Origin: Duganella margarita
Lineage (GTDB): Bacteria > Pseudomonadota > Gammaproteobacteria > Burkholderiales > Burkholderiaceae_D
Length of the DNA stretch: 64,000 nt
Assembly: GCF_009857535.1 (NCBI RefSeq)
Contig: NZ_WWCS01000004.1
Span: 62,001 to 126,000, forward strand
Direction: 5' to 3'
This document shows positions 47,299 through 56,646 of the stretch, one piece after another. Below the pieces are notes generated by a model. It was not told where the DNA came from. It worked only from the letters and a program-made list of their open reading frames with translations, and ran no database searches. Within the stretch, counting starts at the first letter, position 1; each line of letters begins with the position of its first letter. Both the position numbers and the translations under genes were made by a program.

Positions 47299-48039
47299 AT
47301 GCAAAACACGGTACATTTCATTCTCCAGGGTAAAGGCGGCATCGGCAAGACGCTGGTGTCGACCATCCTCGCCCAGTGGGTCGCCAGCAAGGACGTGGCC
47401 GAAGGTCAGCAGCCGCTGCGCTGCTACGACACCGACCAGGAGAATCCGACCTTCTCGCGCTACAAGGCGATGAACGTCAGGCATGTGCCGGTGATGACCG
47501 ACAGCCGCACCATCGACCCCAAGCGCTTCGATGCGCTGATGATCGACCTGCTGGAACAGGACGGCAACTGCGTCATCGACAACGGCGCCAACACCTTCTC
47601 GCCGCTGATGGGCTACCTGATCGAGAACGACTGCTTCGCGCTGCTGCAGGAATCCGGCCGCAAGGTCTACATCCACACCATCGTCGGCGGCGGCGACACG
47701 CTGCATGACACCGCCACCGGTTTCGTCTCCACCGCCAAGGCCACCAACGTGCCGCTGGTGCTGTGGGAAAATGAACACTTCGGCCTGCTGCAATCGGCGT
47801 CCGGCAAGCAGTTCGTCGACTCGCAGACCTACGCCGACAACGCGTCGCGCGTGGTGGGCCGCGTGGTGCTGACGGCGCGCAACGCCGACACCTTCGGCGC
47901 CGACCTCAAGAAAATGAACACGGCGCGCATGACCATGGCCGAAGTGCGCGAGAGCGACAAATTCAACGTCATGGAAAAGCAGCGCATCAAGGTGGTGTTC
48001 CGCGACCTGTTCGAGCAACTCGACAAAGTGCAGTGGTAA
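47299..48039 (+). CDS. TraL-like P-loop ATPase (ParA/MinD superfamily)
   Basis: The 246-residue protein has the deviant Walker A motif QGKGGIGKT at residues 8-16, then YDTDQENPTFSRYKAMNVR, VIDNGANTFSPLMGYLI and ALLQESGRKVYIHTIVGGGD. The order and wording of these blocks closely match TraL of IncP plasmids, including the C-terminal MTMAEVRESD and KQRIKVVFRDLFEQLD. TraL is a cytosolic ParA-like ATPase of the Tra1 transfer region with no well-defined role. Here it lies in what looks like chromosome, with no relaxase or mating-pair genes. ATG 47299 has GGGAG upstream. It is followed after two bases by a TraM-like gene. Confidence 0.75.
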   Translation: MQNTVHFILQGKGGIGKTLVSTILAQWVASKDVAEGQQPLRCYDTDQENPTFSRYKAMNVRHVPVMTDSRTIDPKRFDALMIDLLEQDGNCVIDNGANTFSPLMGYLIENDCFALLQESGRKVYIHTIVGGGDTLHDTATGFVSTAKATNVPLVLWENEHFGLLQSASGKQFVDSQTYADNASRVVGRVVLTARNADTFGADLKKMNTARMTMAEVRESDKFNVMEKQRIKVVFRDLFEQLDKVQW

Positions 48040-48041
48040 GC

Positions 48042-48599
48042 ATGGACCAGCAAAAGCTGCGCAGCCTGGTATTTGAAAAGACCGGCGTCAAGATCGACCT
48101 CGACGACCCGGTGTTCGCGCTGGTGGCGCTGAATGAAGCGGTGCTGGAAGAGACCGTGGAGCGCCATGTGGCGCGCATCGACGCCGCCTCGCAGGAACTG
48201 GCGCAGCAGGCGCGGCTGGCCGGTGGCGCAAACGCCGTCGCGCACTGCAGCCAGCGCGCAGCGCACGAGGCCGCGCACGACGCGCCGGCCCATGGATCGT
48301 ACGGCGCAGGCCAAGCGCCCGGCTATGTGCCGACGCCTGCTGCTGGCCCGGTGCGGCCGATCGCCACCCACTCGCCGGCGATCACGCCGCGCGAACTGCG
48401 ACTGCTGGCGGCCGCAGCCGGCATCGCCCTGATCAGCGCGCTGGTGGTGCTGGGCGGCCAGGCCGCCTTCCGCAAACCAGCGCCAGCACTCAGCGCGGAA
48501 CAGGCGCAAGCCCTGCAGCGCGCCGACAAAATGGAAAAAGCCCTGCAAAACCTCGATCCCAAACTGCGCGCGCAACTTCCCGCCGATCTACAGAAGTAA
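48042..48599 (+). CDS. TraM-like membrane protein
   Basis: The 185-residue protein has an N-terminal cytosolic part (KLRSLVFEKTGVKIDLDDPV) that resembles the start of IncP TraM, with its GxxxxxDDP pattern. An Ala/His/Pro-rich linker (about 65-115) follows, then one membrane segment (about 122-142, LRLLAAAAGIALISALVVLG) and a short helical tail. It directly follows the TraL-like gene, as in IncP Tra1. This gene-order match strengthens a weak sequence match. The two proteins probably form a membrane-linked ATPase pair. ATG 48042 is used; an in-frame GTG at 48033 overlaps the upstream stop. Confidence 0.6.
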   Translation: MDQQKLRSLVFEKTGVKIDLDDPVFALVALNEAVLEETVERHVARIDAASQELAQQARLAGGANAVAHCSQRAAHEAAHDAPAHGSYGAGQAPGYVPTPAAGPVRPIATHSPAITPRELRLLAAAAGIALISALVVLGGQAAFRKPAPALSAEQAQALQRADKMEKALQNLDPKLRAQLPADLQK

Positions 48600-48643
48600 A
48601 TTGCGTGTGGCGGACCACGCTTGCATCGTCCGCTGAACCAGCG

Positions 48644-48946
48644 TCAGACTGGACCGCTAGACTGCAACAGCGCCGCGAGAGAGTCGCCGAGTCGCCGTAC
48701 TTCGCTGGCCAGCAGGCGGTATTCCTCGGTTATCTGCTCCTGGCTTTTGTTTGCCAGAAAGAAAAGTTTATCGGCCGAGGCGTAAATAGTTGCGGTCAGC
48801 GCGCTGCGCGGGTCGAGACCATTGGCGTGTGCCCAGCGATCAATAGCCGCGCCGGACAAACCGTACAACTCCTCACGCCATGGCCGGCTATTGACCAGGC
48901 TGAGTATGCGGCGCTGAGCGTCAATTCTATTGTTAAACTCGTTCAT
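48644..48946 (-). CDS. Small helical protein, third gene of NTase operon
   Basis: The 100-residue soluble protein is mostly alpha-helical by eye, with WREELYGLSGAAIDRWA and a C-terminal amphipathic stretch EEYRLLASEVRRLGDSLAAL. No family is recognised. The start ATG 48946 has CGGAG seven bases upstream and lies inside the end of the nucleotidyltransferase gene (14-base overlap), so the two are coupled. An accessory, antitoxin or adaptor role is conceivable given the size and arrangement, but nothing in the sequence proves it. Confidence 0.65.
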   Translation of the reverse strand: MNEFNNRIDAQRRILSLVNSRPWREELYGLSGAAIDRWAHANGLDPRSALTATIYASADKLFFLANKSQEQITEEYRLLASEVRRLGDSLAALLQSSGPV

Positions 48947-49556
48947 GCAGGCTCCGTAAAGTGTTCATCCATGGTGGCACCACTGCAGCCGCCTTCAGCA
49001 CGGCGCGAATATCCTCAAACGTCAGCCGATCGCCATGGCCACGCGTCGATAGCAATCTGGCGCGCGTCAGCCTTGAAAAATCTTCCACGCTCATCGGCAA
49101 CGGCGGCGCCACCAGCAATGGCGAACGGCGCGAGAAAATCGGCTGACCTTGCGCCAGCGAATGACAGGTCGCAAAGTTTCTCAACGCTAGAAACATGCAG
49201 GACAAATTAAACGTTGCGCTATTCGCGCCCCGCTCCAGCTCGTTCCACGACTGCATAAACAGGTCTTGAAACTTGGCGTAGTCACTTTCCACCGCAACAT
49301 ATGGCTGGGGCGGCCCCATTTCGCGCAGGAAGTCACTGCCATCTCCGCTGAAAATCAAACGTGCCTCCAGATGAAGATGCCACGCAAACGGATTGCCTTC
49401 TGCCCACAGCGCGCGCAATCGCGGATAGCGGTAAATCGAATACTTGCAGTGATCCAGCTCAGGCGCCGCCTCGTCGACACAAGCTAGCAAATCGACATCC
49501 GAGCCATTGTCCACTTCGCCCCGGCAGACGGAACCAAACGCGTAGATGTGCATCAT
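48933..49556 (-). CDS. Nucleotidyltransferase-fold protein
   Basis: The 207-residue protein has the pol-beta superfamily signature right at its start: GSVCRGEVDNGSDVDLL (GS motif and DxD), with a possible third acidic residue in HLHLEARLIF. The C-terminal half (about 105-200) is helical, as in aminoglycoside nucleotidyltransferases or fused HEPN-like domains (SATFNLSCMFLALRNFAT). Substrates could be a protein, RNA, antibiotic or nucleotide. The start is ATG 49556, two bases after the stop of the pentapeptide gene; a longer frame to 49646 is antisense to no signal and overlaps that gene. Composition is more AT-rich than the genomic average here. Confidence 0.72.
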   Translation of the reverse strand: MMHIYAFGSVCRGEVDNGSDVDLLACVDEAAPELDHCKYSIYRYPRLRALWAEGNPFAWHLHLEARLIFSGDGSDFLREMGPPQPYVAVESDYAKFQDLFMQSWNELERGANSATFNLSCMFLALRNFATCHSLAQGQPIFSRRSPLLVAPPLPMSVEDFSRLTRARLLSTRGHGDRLTFEDIRAVLKAAAVVPPWMNTLRSLHERV

Positions 49557-49558
49557 GC

Positions 49559-50413
49559 TTAACGCCGTCCAAATCGTTTTACCAGAATCGCGGTCAGAAA
49601 CGCAAAGCCGATCAACCTCAGCGCAGCGATGGCCGAACACACCCACACCGGAAAATATCCCGGCGTGGTAATGCCAAAAAATATACCCGGCGAGCTGACC
49701 AAACTATCCAGGTAAGCTCTCAAGCTCCAGGGATCGCGAAATTGCGCTGTGTCGTAGATGGCAATCAGCACATGCACCACCATCAGCGTACGCAGCAACT
49801 TAAGGGTACTTTCGCCATTGCCCCAGATAGCATCGAGCATCCTGAATTCTGCCCACCGAATGAATTGCCGAAGCTTCTTCCAGCCCGCATATTTTTCACG
49901 ATAGTAGCTCTCACTTGAAAGCCACGACTTTCTTAGATAGTTTGCGGTCGCATCCAGTTCCAGCAAAATGGCTTTGTTGACGGCCTTGGCATCACCAATC
50001 TGCTGGAAATTCATTCGGAGCGTGCGGGCAAACCGCAATTTCAAGTTGTCCTGGCTGGGCGCCTCGTTATCCAGAATGTCATCGTCAATCTGGCAACGCT
50101 CAAAGGTCGCATAGTCGAAGACGCATCCCGAGAATGCCGACTGATGGAAATTACAGCTGACAAAGCGGCAACCGGTAAAGTCGCAAGAGTTGAAAAAGCA
50201 GCGGTTGAAATAGGCCGATTCAAAAATACTATGCCGGAACGAGACGTTCTGAAAACGGGTCTGCTTCATGGCATTCAGGCGGACATACACTTTGAATGCA
50301 TACAACTGCGGTTCGTTCATCAGGCTGCCGCTGGCAAACAAATCGGTCAACACTTCCCTGTTGCCGGGCGACAGCGCGGCATATGGCTTTTTGGTGTTGG
50401 CGTCGTTGTTCAT
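49559..50413 (-). CDS. Pentapeptide-repeat protein with pore-like membrane C-terminus
   Basis: The 284-residue protein has pentapeptide repeats at about residues 52-112 (FQNVSF, FESAYF, CFFNSCDFTGCRF, CNFHQSAF, CVFDYATFERCQI), forming about three coils of a right-handed beta-helix. A helical linker follows, then membrane segments at about 205-225 and 255-275. Between these lies a re-entrant-looking loop GIFFGITTPGYFPVW that recalls the selectivity-filter region of two-TM channels (TVGYGD) but is changed. It is the first gene of a three-gene operon with a nucleotidyltransferase. Membrane-effector roles are conceivable (inference). It is visibly AT-richer than its neighbours. Confidence 0.75.
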   Translation of the reverse strand: MNNDANTKKPYAALSPGNREVLTDLFASGSLMNEPQLYAFKVYVRLNAMKQTRFQNVSFRHSIFESAYFNRCFFNSCDFTGCRFVSCNFHQSAFSGCVFDYATFERCQIDDDILDNEAPSQDNLKLRFARTLRMNFQQIGDAKAVNKAILLELDATANYLRKSWLSSESYYREKYAGWKKLRQFIRWAEFRMLDAIWGNGESTLKLLRTLMVVHVLIAIYDTAQFRDPWSLRAYLDSLVSSPGIFFGITTPGYFPVWVCSAIAALRLIGFAFLTAILVKRFGRR

Positions 50414-50494
50414 GTCAGCCCAGGCAGAAAGCTGGATTTGGTCCGCTTTCTAACTGTCTCATCCGATCCACATCAATCGATCAGCAAGTTTTGT

Positions 50495-50526
50495 GCTAAC
50501 ATGTGAACACCTATTCACATGTTAGC
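50495..50526. promoter_or_regulatory. Perfect 13-bp-arm palindromic operator of arsR-CDF operon
   Basis: GCTAACATGTGAA and TTCACATGTTAGC are exact inverted repeats around the six bases CACCTA. The core TGAACA-n-TTCA pattern is that of SmtB/CzrA-type ArsR operators for zinc or related metals. The site covers the expected promoter, so binding would block RNA polymerase, and it ends four bases before the chosen arsR start. Confidence 0.85.
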
Positions 50527-50530
50527 AATC

Positions 50531-50857
50531 ATGAGCTGTCAACACGACTATTCCACGTGCGATCCGCAGATCGCGCAACTGGCCGATCTGTTCCATCTGC
50601 TGGGCGATCCGACCCGGCTGCGCATCGTGCTGGCCTGCATGCCGGCGCCGATTGCGGTCTCCGAGATCGCGTCTACACTGGAATTGAGCAGCTCGCTCGT
50701 GAGCCACCATCTGCGCTTGCTGCGCGCCGCCCGCATCGTCAAATCCGAGCGCCAGGGCAAGCAAGTTTTCTACTCCGCCGCCGATGCCCATATCAGCGGC
50801 GTACTCAACGATATGCTGGAACATATCGCCGAACCTGCCACCGGAACCGAAGCATGA
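50531..50857 (+). CDS. ArsR/SmtB-family metal-responsive repressor
   Basis: The 108-residue winged-helix repressor has LFHLLGDPTRLRIVLACM, the recognition helix region SSLVSHHLRLLRAARIV and the wing RQGKQVFYSA. The N-terminal cysteines and histidine (MSCQHDYSTC) and C-terminal HISGVLNDMLEH are candidate metal ligands of the alpha5 type. Metal binding should release it from the palindrome upstream and induce the exporter. ATG 50531 is chosen because ATG 50519 lies within the operator; no ribosome site is present, so the mRNA may be leaderless. Its stop overlaps the exporter start by four bases. Confidence 0.92.
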   Translation: MSCQHDYSTCDPQIAQLADLFHLLGDPTRLRIVLACMPAPIAVSEIASTLELSSSLVSHHLRLLRAARIVKSERQGKQVFYSAADAHISGVLNDMLEHIAEPATGTEA

Positions 50858-51869
50858 GCAAGCACCACGACCATCACGATCACGACCATGATCACCACGA
50901 TCATGACCAGCACGCGCACAGCGGCCACGATCACAGCCACGGCATCGGCCATCACCACCATCACGGCGATCCGAATACCATGGGCCGCGCCTTCGCCATT
51001 GCCATCGGTCTCAATACGGTGTTTGTCGGCGTCGAGTTCTTCTACGGTTTCCTGGCCAACTCCACCGCGCTGATGGCCGACGCCGGCCACAACCTGTCGG
51101 ACGTGCTGGGCCTGATGCTGGCCTGGGGCGCCGCCATCCTGGCCAAGCGCCTGCCGAACCACCGCTACACCTACGGCCTGCGCAGCAGCTCGATGCTGGC
51201 CGCGCTGTTCAACGCCATGCTGCTGATGGCGGCCTGCGGCGGCATTGCGTGGGAAGCAGTGCAGCAACTGGCGCATCCGGACCCGGTGGCCGGCCTGACG
51301 GTATCGGTGGTGGCCGGCATCGGCATCCTGATCAATGGCTTCTCGGCCTGGCTGTTCATGGCCGGCAGCAAGGACGACATCAACGTGCGCGGCGCCTACC
51401 TGCACATGGCGGCCGACGCCGCCATCTCGCTGGGCGTGCTGATTGCCGGCGTGGTGGTGCGCTACAGCGGCTGGAACTGGCTCGACCCGCTGGTCAGCAT
51501 GGTGATCGTGGTGTTCATCGTGATCAGCACCTGGTCGCTGCTGAAGCAGTCGCTGCGCATGGTGATGGCGGCGGTGCCGGACAATGTCGACCGCGCCAGG
51601 ATCGAACAGTTCCTGCGCCAGCAGCCGGGCGTGAGCAAGGTGAGCGACCTGCACATCTGGGCCATGAGCACCACCGAGAACGCGCTGACGGCGCAGCTGG
51701 TCACGCCGACCGGCTATCCGGGCGACAACGCCATCGACGCCATCAGCAAGGCGCTGCGCGAGGAATTCTCCATCCAGCACAGCACGCTACAAGTGCGCAC
51801 CGGCGAAGCCGAACTGGAATGCTGTCTGCAAGCGCCGGCCCCGGCGCCCGCCGCGCACGCCCACGCGCA

Positions 51870-51873
<4 letters not shown>
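50854..51873 (+). CDS. Cation diffusion facilitator metal exporter (CzcD/ZitB-like)
   Basis: The 339-residue proton-coupled antiporter begins with an exceptionally His/Asp-rich tail (about residues 4-38) that should bind zinc. Six membrane segments follow with the two transport-site HxxxD pairs: HNLSD in segment 2 and HMAAD in segment 5. The cytosolic ferredoxin-like domain (about 250-325; [20 protein letters not shown]) is next, and the C-terminus is again His-rich. It removes Zn, and possibly Co or Cd, from the cytosol. It is cotranscribed with and controlled by the ArsR protein. Confidence 0.94.
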
Positions 51874-52802
<929 letters not shown>

Positions 52803-52865
52803 GACAACCTCCGGCGACGAGGGGGAGAGTTGTTAGTCTACCCCTGTTCGCGCGGTGCTTGCCAC

Positions 52866-53360
52866 TTACTTCACGTTGACCAGTTCCACATCGAAGATCA
52901 GCGCCGAGTTCGGCGGGATGCCGCTGCCTGGCGTCGGACGGGCGCCGTAGGCCAGTTCCGATGGAATGATCAGGGTGCGCTTGCCGCCCACTTTCATGCC
53001 GATGATGCCCTGGTCCCAGCCCTTGATGACGCGGCCGGCGCCCAGCACGAAGTCGAGCGGTTCGCCGCGCGCGATCGACGAGTCGAACATCTTGCCGTGC
53101 ATATTCTTGGCCAGCGGGCGGTACAGCCAGCCCGAGTAATGCATGTAGACGGTGGCGCCGACGGTGGCTTCGGCGCCGGTGCCGACCTTGGTGTCGGTGA
53201 TGATCAGCTGTTCGGCAGCCGGGCCTGGCGTGGCGGAGCCGACCACCAGCGGGGCGGCCGGGGCGGCCGGGGCAGCCTCGGGCTGGGCCTGTGGCGCCTG
53301 CGCGAAGGCGGCGGCCGAAACAGTCAACAACATCGCAACAACTACGGAACTACGCTTCAT
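52866..53360 (-). CDS. FKBP-type peptidyl-prolyl isomerase, exported
   Basis: The 164-residue protein has a signal peptide (1-20, ending AFA), a Pro/Ala-rich linker (about 22-42), and one FKBP domain with VYMHYSGWLY, KMFDSSIARGEPLDFVLG, VIKGWDQGIIGMKVGGKRTL and YGARPTPGSGIPPNSALIFD. It should assist folding in the periplasm. It is monocistronic by spacing. Confidence 0.93.
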   Translation of the reverse strand: MKRSSVVVAMLLTVSAAAFAQAPQAQPEAAPAAPAAPLVVGSATPGPAAEQLIITDTKVGTGAEATVGATVYMHYSGWLYRPLAKNMHGKMFDSSIARGEPLDFVLGAGRVIKGWDQGIIGMKVGGKRTLIIPSELAYGARPTPGSGIPPNSALIFDVELVNVK

Positions 53361-53407
53361 GTGGATTCTTTCAATGAGGTCGGCAGACAGCTCGTCATGA
53401 TAGCAAA

Positions 53408-54247
53408 CTAGACGGCGTCCGGGGTGCTAGTTGGCAAGGCGTCATCGGCCAGCCGGCGCAGCGCGTGGCCGGCCGCCACCATGCCGAAGGTGGCGGTGAC
53501 CACCATCGCCGAGCCGAAGCCGGCGCAGTTGAGGCCGGTCACGCCGCCGCTGCGGTCGTCGCCGTCGACCGCGCACACTTCGCCGGTTTCCGGGAACTTC
53601 AGCGGCTCCATCGAGAACACGGCGTCGATGTGGAACTTGGTCTTTTCGCCGCGCGGAAAGCCGTACTGAGCGCGCATGATCTTGCGCACCTTCTTCAGCA
53701 GTGGTTCCTGCTCGGTCTTGGCCAGGTCGCGCACCGAAATCTGCGCCGCATCGGTCTTGCCGCCGGCGCTGCCGATGGTGATCACCGGCAGGTTGTGCTG
53801 ACGCGCCCACGCCAGCATGGCGGCCTTGGCCTTCACGGAATCGGTAGCATCGATCAGGTAATCGAACTTGCCGCCGCCGAGCATGGCTTCAAGGTTGTCC
53901 GGCTCGACAAAATCTTCCACCTGGTTGACCTGGCAGAACGGATTGATCTGCGCGATGCGTTCGGCCAGCGCGGTGATCTTGGCCATGCCGACGGTGCTGC
54001 TGAGGGCCTGAATCTGGCGGTTGATATTGGACTCGGCCACGTTGTCGAGGTCGATCAAGGTCAGTTGGCCGACGGCGCTGCGCGCCAGCGCCTCGACGAT
54101 CCACGAGCCGACGCCGCCGACGCCGACCACGCACACGTGGGCGCTGCGGAAGCGCTCGAGCGCATGGGCGCCATACAGGCGCGCGATGCCGCCGAAGCGG
54201 CGTTCAAAGTCGACGTCGTCGAAATCTGGGGGTGTGATGCTGTTCAT
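53408..54247 (-). CDS. tcdA: tRNA threonylcarbamoyladenosine dehydratase
   Basis: The 279-residue E1-like enzyme (also called CsdL) cyclises t6A37 to ct6A in ANN-decoding tRNAs with ATP. It has the adenylation-fold motifs GVGGVGSWIVEALARS near residue 40, TLIDLDNVAESNINRQ, and the thiol-region cysteines in EVCAVDGDD and GLNCAGFGS. The length fits the family. The csdA/csdE partners are not adjacent. Confidence 0.93.
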   Translation of the reverse strand: MNSITPPDFDDVDFERRFGGIARLYGAHALERFRSAHVCVVGVGGVGSWIVEALARSAVGQLTLIDLDNVAESNINRQIQALSSTVGMAKITALAERIAQINPFCQVNQVEDFVEPDNLEAMLGGGKFDYLIDATDSVKAKAAMLAWARQHNLPVITIGSAGGKTDAAQISVRDLAKTEQEPLLKKVRKIMRAQYGFPRGEKTKFHIDAVFSMEPLKFPETGEVCAVDGDDRSGGVTGLNCAGFGSAMVVTATFGMVAAGHALRRLADDALPTSTPDAV

Positions 54248-54341
54248 GCCGCCATTTTAACGGAGCGGCGGCAAACCAACCGAACATTGAAAAAGTTGAC
54301 AAGCTGATATGCTGGCCGAATCGATACCATTCCGTCCAGTC

Positions 54342-55280
54342 ATGTTCAAGAAAATCCTTTCCGCCTTACGCGGCAGTAACCGCGACAGCAAAACCGACGC
54401 CCCTGCCGCCGGCGACCCGATCACGGCTTACGATGCCCAAGGCCGCGAATTGCAGATCAGCCGCAACGAGTGGCGCGAGAAAATGTTCCTGCCGACGCTG
54501 CAGCAGGCATGGGATGACGCGGATGAACTCTACCGACAAATCCTGACCGGCATCAACGACGGCTTTGCGGCCGATCTGCCGGCGGCCGGCCAACGCCTGG
54601 TCGAGATCGACGCCAACGTCGACCGCAGCCACACCACGCTGGGCATCGTGCACCTGAGCAACGGCCAGCTGGACGCCGCCGAAGCCACGCTGCGCGCCGG
54701 CATGGCGAAGGCGGGCGCAACCGGCGCCCTGCTGACCAACCTGGCCAAAGTGCAATTCGAGCGCGGCGATGAAGCGCTGTCCGAGCAGACGCTGTGGCAG
54801 GCGGTGCAGGCCGCGCCCAATCTGGAAGCCGGCTTGATGTGGTGGGCCACGACCCAGCGCGAGAAACATGGCGAAACCGCCTATCTGGCAGCGCTGCGCA
54901 CTGCCGCCGCCCTGCCCGGCGCCTGGTGTCCGCAATTGTGGCTGGCGCGCCACCATCTGGAACAGCAGGAAGTCGGGCAGGCGCGGGCCCTGTACGCCGG
55001 CGTGCTAGCGGCCGGCAATTTCGACCGCCACGCCCTGATGATGATCGCCAACGATCTCGGTTCGACCGGCCACCTTCAGCTGATCCTCGACCTGATCGAC
55101 CCGGTCTACGACGAACACCTGCATGGCCCCACTACCGGCCTCAACCTGATGCGCGCCTGCCTGGAGCTGGGCCAGATCGAACGCGGCCGCGCCCTGCTGG
55201 TGCGCATGACCGCACTCAATTTCCCGCCCATCCAGCAACACCTCGACCAGTTCGCGCAGGCGTTTGAAGCCTACGACTAA
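54342..55280 (+). CDS. TPR-containing protein of unknown function
   Basis: The 312-residue soluble protein is built of helix pairs resembling degenerate tetratricopeptide repeats: DRSHTTLGIVHLSNGQLDAAEATLRAGM, GALLTNLAKVQFERGDEAL and a C-terminal pair around LMRACLELGQIERGRALL. The N-terminus (MFKKILSALRGSN) is basic. It is probably a scaffold or peptide-binding protein. ATG 54342 is preferred over ATG 54309 because a TTGACA at 54296-54301 suggests transcription begins downstream of 54309; neither has a clear ribosome site. Confidence 0.72.
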   Translation: MFKKILSALRGSNRDSKTDAPAAGDPITAYDAQGRELQISRNEWREKMFLPTLQQAWDDADELYRQILTGINDGFAADLPAAGQRLVEIDANVDRSHTTLGIVHLSNGQLDAAEATLRAGMAKAGATGALLTNLAKVQFERGDEALSEQTLWQAVQAAPNLEAGLMWWATTQREKHGETAYLAALRTAAALPGAWCPQLWLARHHLEQQEVGQARALYAGVLAAGNFDRHALMMIANDLGSTGHLQLILDLIDPVYDEHLHGPTTGLNLMRACLELGQIERGRALLVRMTALNFPPIQQHLDQFAQAFEAYD

Positions 55281-55338
55281 ATCCGCGCCTGCTTGAATTA
55301 TTCTAGAATGGGCGCTCAATCCAGAGAGAGCGCCTTCC

Positions 55339-56574
55339 ATGAGCAACGCACTGTACGACACCGCCCCCGATTTCAGCCAGCCGATTGCTGTGCTGAAACA
55401 CTGCCACGACCGCATCCGCAAGCAGCTGCAAACGCTACAGAACCTGCTGGCCCATCTGCCCCTGCACGGCGCCGATGTTGACGCACAGAAAGCCGCGCAA
55501 GCGGTGCTGAAATACTTCGACCATGCCGCCCATTTGCACCACGACGACGAGGAGCAAAACCTGCTGCCGATGCTGCAAGCGACCGCGCGCGACGCCGACG
55601 CCTCTCTTCTGGCAGAGCTGGTTCCCGCCATCTTGGCCGGTCACGAGCAAATGGATAGAGACTGGACTATAATCAAATCGCAACTTGAGCAAATCGCCAA
55701 CGGGACCAGCACCACGCTGTCGGCCAGCGATGTCGCGCGCTTCTGCGACACCTACGCGGCCCACATGGTGCAAGAGGAAACCCACATCGCGACGATGGCC
55801 AAGCGGCTGTTCACCCCAGAACAAATGGCGCAGCTGGGCAGTGCGATGCAGGTACGGCGCGGGATTACCCCCGACCTGCCCCACAGCCAGGTGCCGGAGC
55901 AACAGGCGCTCCCGGTCAACCACACGGTGGCCGATGGCGTCGTGCTGGCGGACTTGCGGCTCGACTACGGCCGCGCCAGCCTGACGGAGCAGGACGTGCT
56001 GGACGACCCGATCGCCCAGTTCGGCAAATGGTTTGAGGAGGCCATGCATGCGAAGGTCAATGAACCCAACGCGATGAGCGTGGCCACGGTGGACGCGGAC
56101 GGCAAGCCCAGTTCGCGCATCGTCCTCATCAAGCAATACGACCAGCGTGGCTTCACCTGGTACACCAATTATGAGAGCCAGAAAGGCCAGCAGCTGCGCG
56201 CCAACCCGCGCGCGGCCTTGCTGTTCTTCTGGAGTGAACTCGAACGCCAGGTGCGGATCGAAGGTAGTGTGGTGCAAACTGCCGCCGAAGAAAGCGACAA
56301 GTATTTTTACAGCCGGCCGGTGAAAAGCCAGATCGCTGCGATCGCCTCGCAGCAGAGCGCGCCTATCGCAAGCCGCGAGCAGATGGAAGCCAATTACGAA
56401 GCCGCCGCGGCAGTCAGTGGCGAGCAGCCGGTGCGGCCGGCGCATTGGGGCGGTTATCGCCTTGATCCGGTCCGCATCGAATTCTGGCAGGGACGCCGTT
56501 CGCGTTTCCATGACCGGATCGTGTACGAGAAACAAGCTGATGGCAGCTGGGTCAAGGAGCGCCTGCAACCGTAA
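55339..56574 (+). CDS. pdxH: Hemerythrin-PdxH fusion
   Basis: One unbroken 411-residue frame joins two domains. Residues 14-165 are a hemerythrin-like four-helix bundle with candidate di-iron ligands: His21/His23 (KHCHDRI), His62-His68 and Glu72 ([14 protein letters not shown]), His near 101 (GHEQMDRDW) and HMVQEETH near 140. Residues from about 200 are a complete pyridoxamine 5'-phosphate oxidase: [57 protein letters not shown] and the C-terminal HWGGYRLDP plus [15 protein letters not shown]. PdxH is normally about 215 residues alone and makes PLP with FMN and oxygen. No stop or likely ATG lies at the junction. The hemerythrin part may bind oxygen or sense redox (inference). Confidence 0.88.
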   Translation: MSNALYDTAPDFSQPIAVLKHCHDRIRKQLQTLQNLLAHLPLHGADVDAQKAAQAVLKYFDHAAHLHHDDEEQNLLPMLQATARDADASLLAELVPAILAGHEQMDRDWTIIKSQLEQIANGTSTTLSASDVARFCDTYAAHMVQEETHIATMAKRLFTPEQMAQLGSAMQVRRGITPDLPHSQVPEQQALPVNHTVADGVVLADLRLDYGRASLTEQDVLDDPIAQFGKWFEEAMHAKVNEPNAMSVATVDADGKPSSRIVLIKQYDQRGFTWYTNYESQKGQQLRANPRAALLFFWSELERQVRIEGSVVQTAAEESDKYFYSRPVKSQIAAIASQQSAPIASREQMEANYEAAAAVSGEQPVRPAHWGGYRLDPVRIEFWQGRRSRFHDRIVYEKQADGSWVKERLQP

Positions 56575-56599
56575 GCAGGGCCGCCTCCGCACGGAGACC

Positions 56600-56625
56600 A
56601 GACCATTGCTTGCGATGGTCTTTTT
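56600..56625 (+). terminator. Intrinsic terminator after the PdxH fusion gene
   Basis: AGACCAT pairs with ATGGTCT across an eight-base loop and is followed by TTTTT. It lies 25 bases after the stop codon and ends 21 bases before the cfa start. Confidence 0.8.
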
Positions 56626-56646
56626 ATCCTGAACTCGGAGGTTATC

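Noticed and set aside
48933..50413. CBASS system with a CD-NTase and membrane effector
   Set aside because: The nucleotidyltransferase is only 207 residues, too short for a typical CD-NTase, and no ubiquitin-like, HORMA or TRIP13 gene is present.
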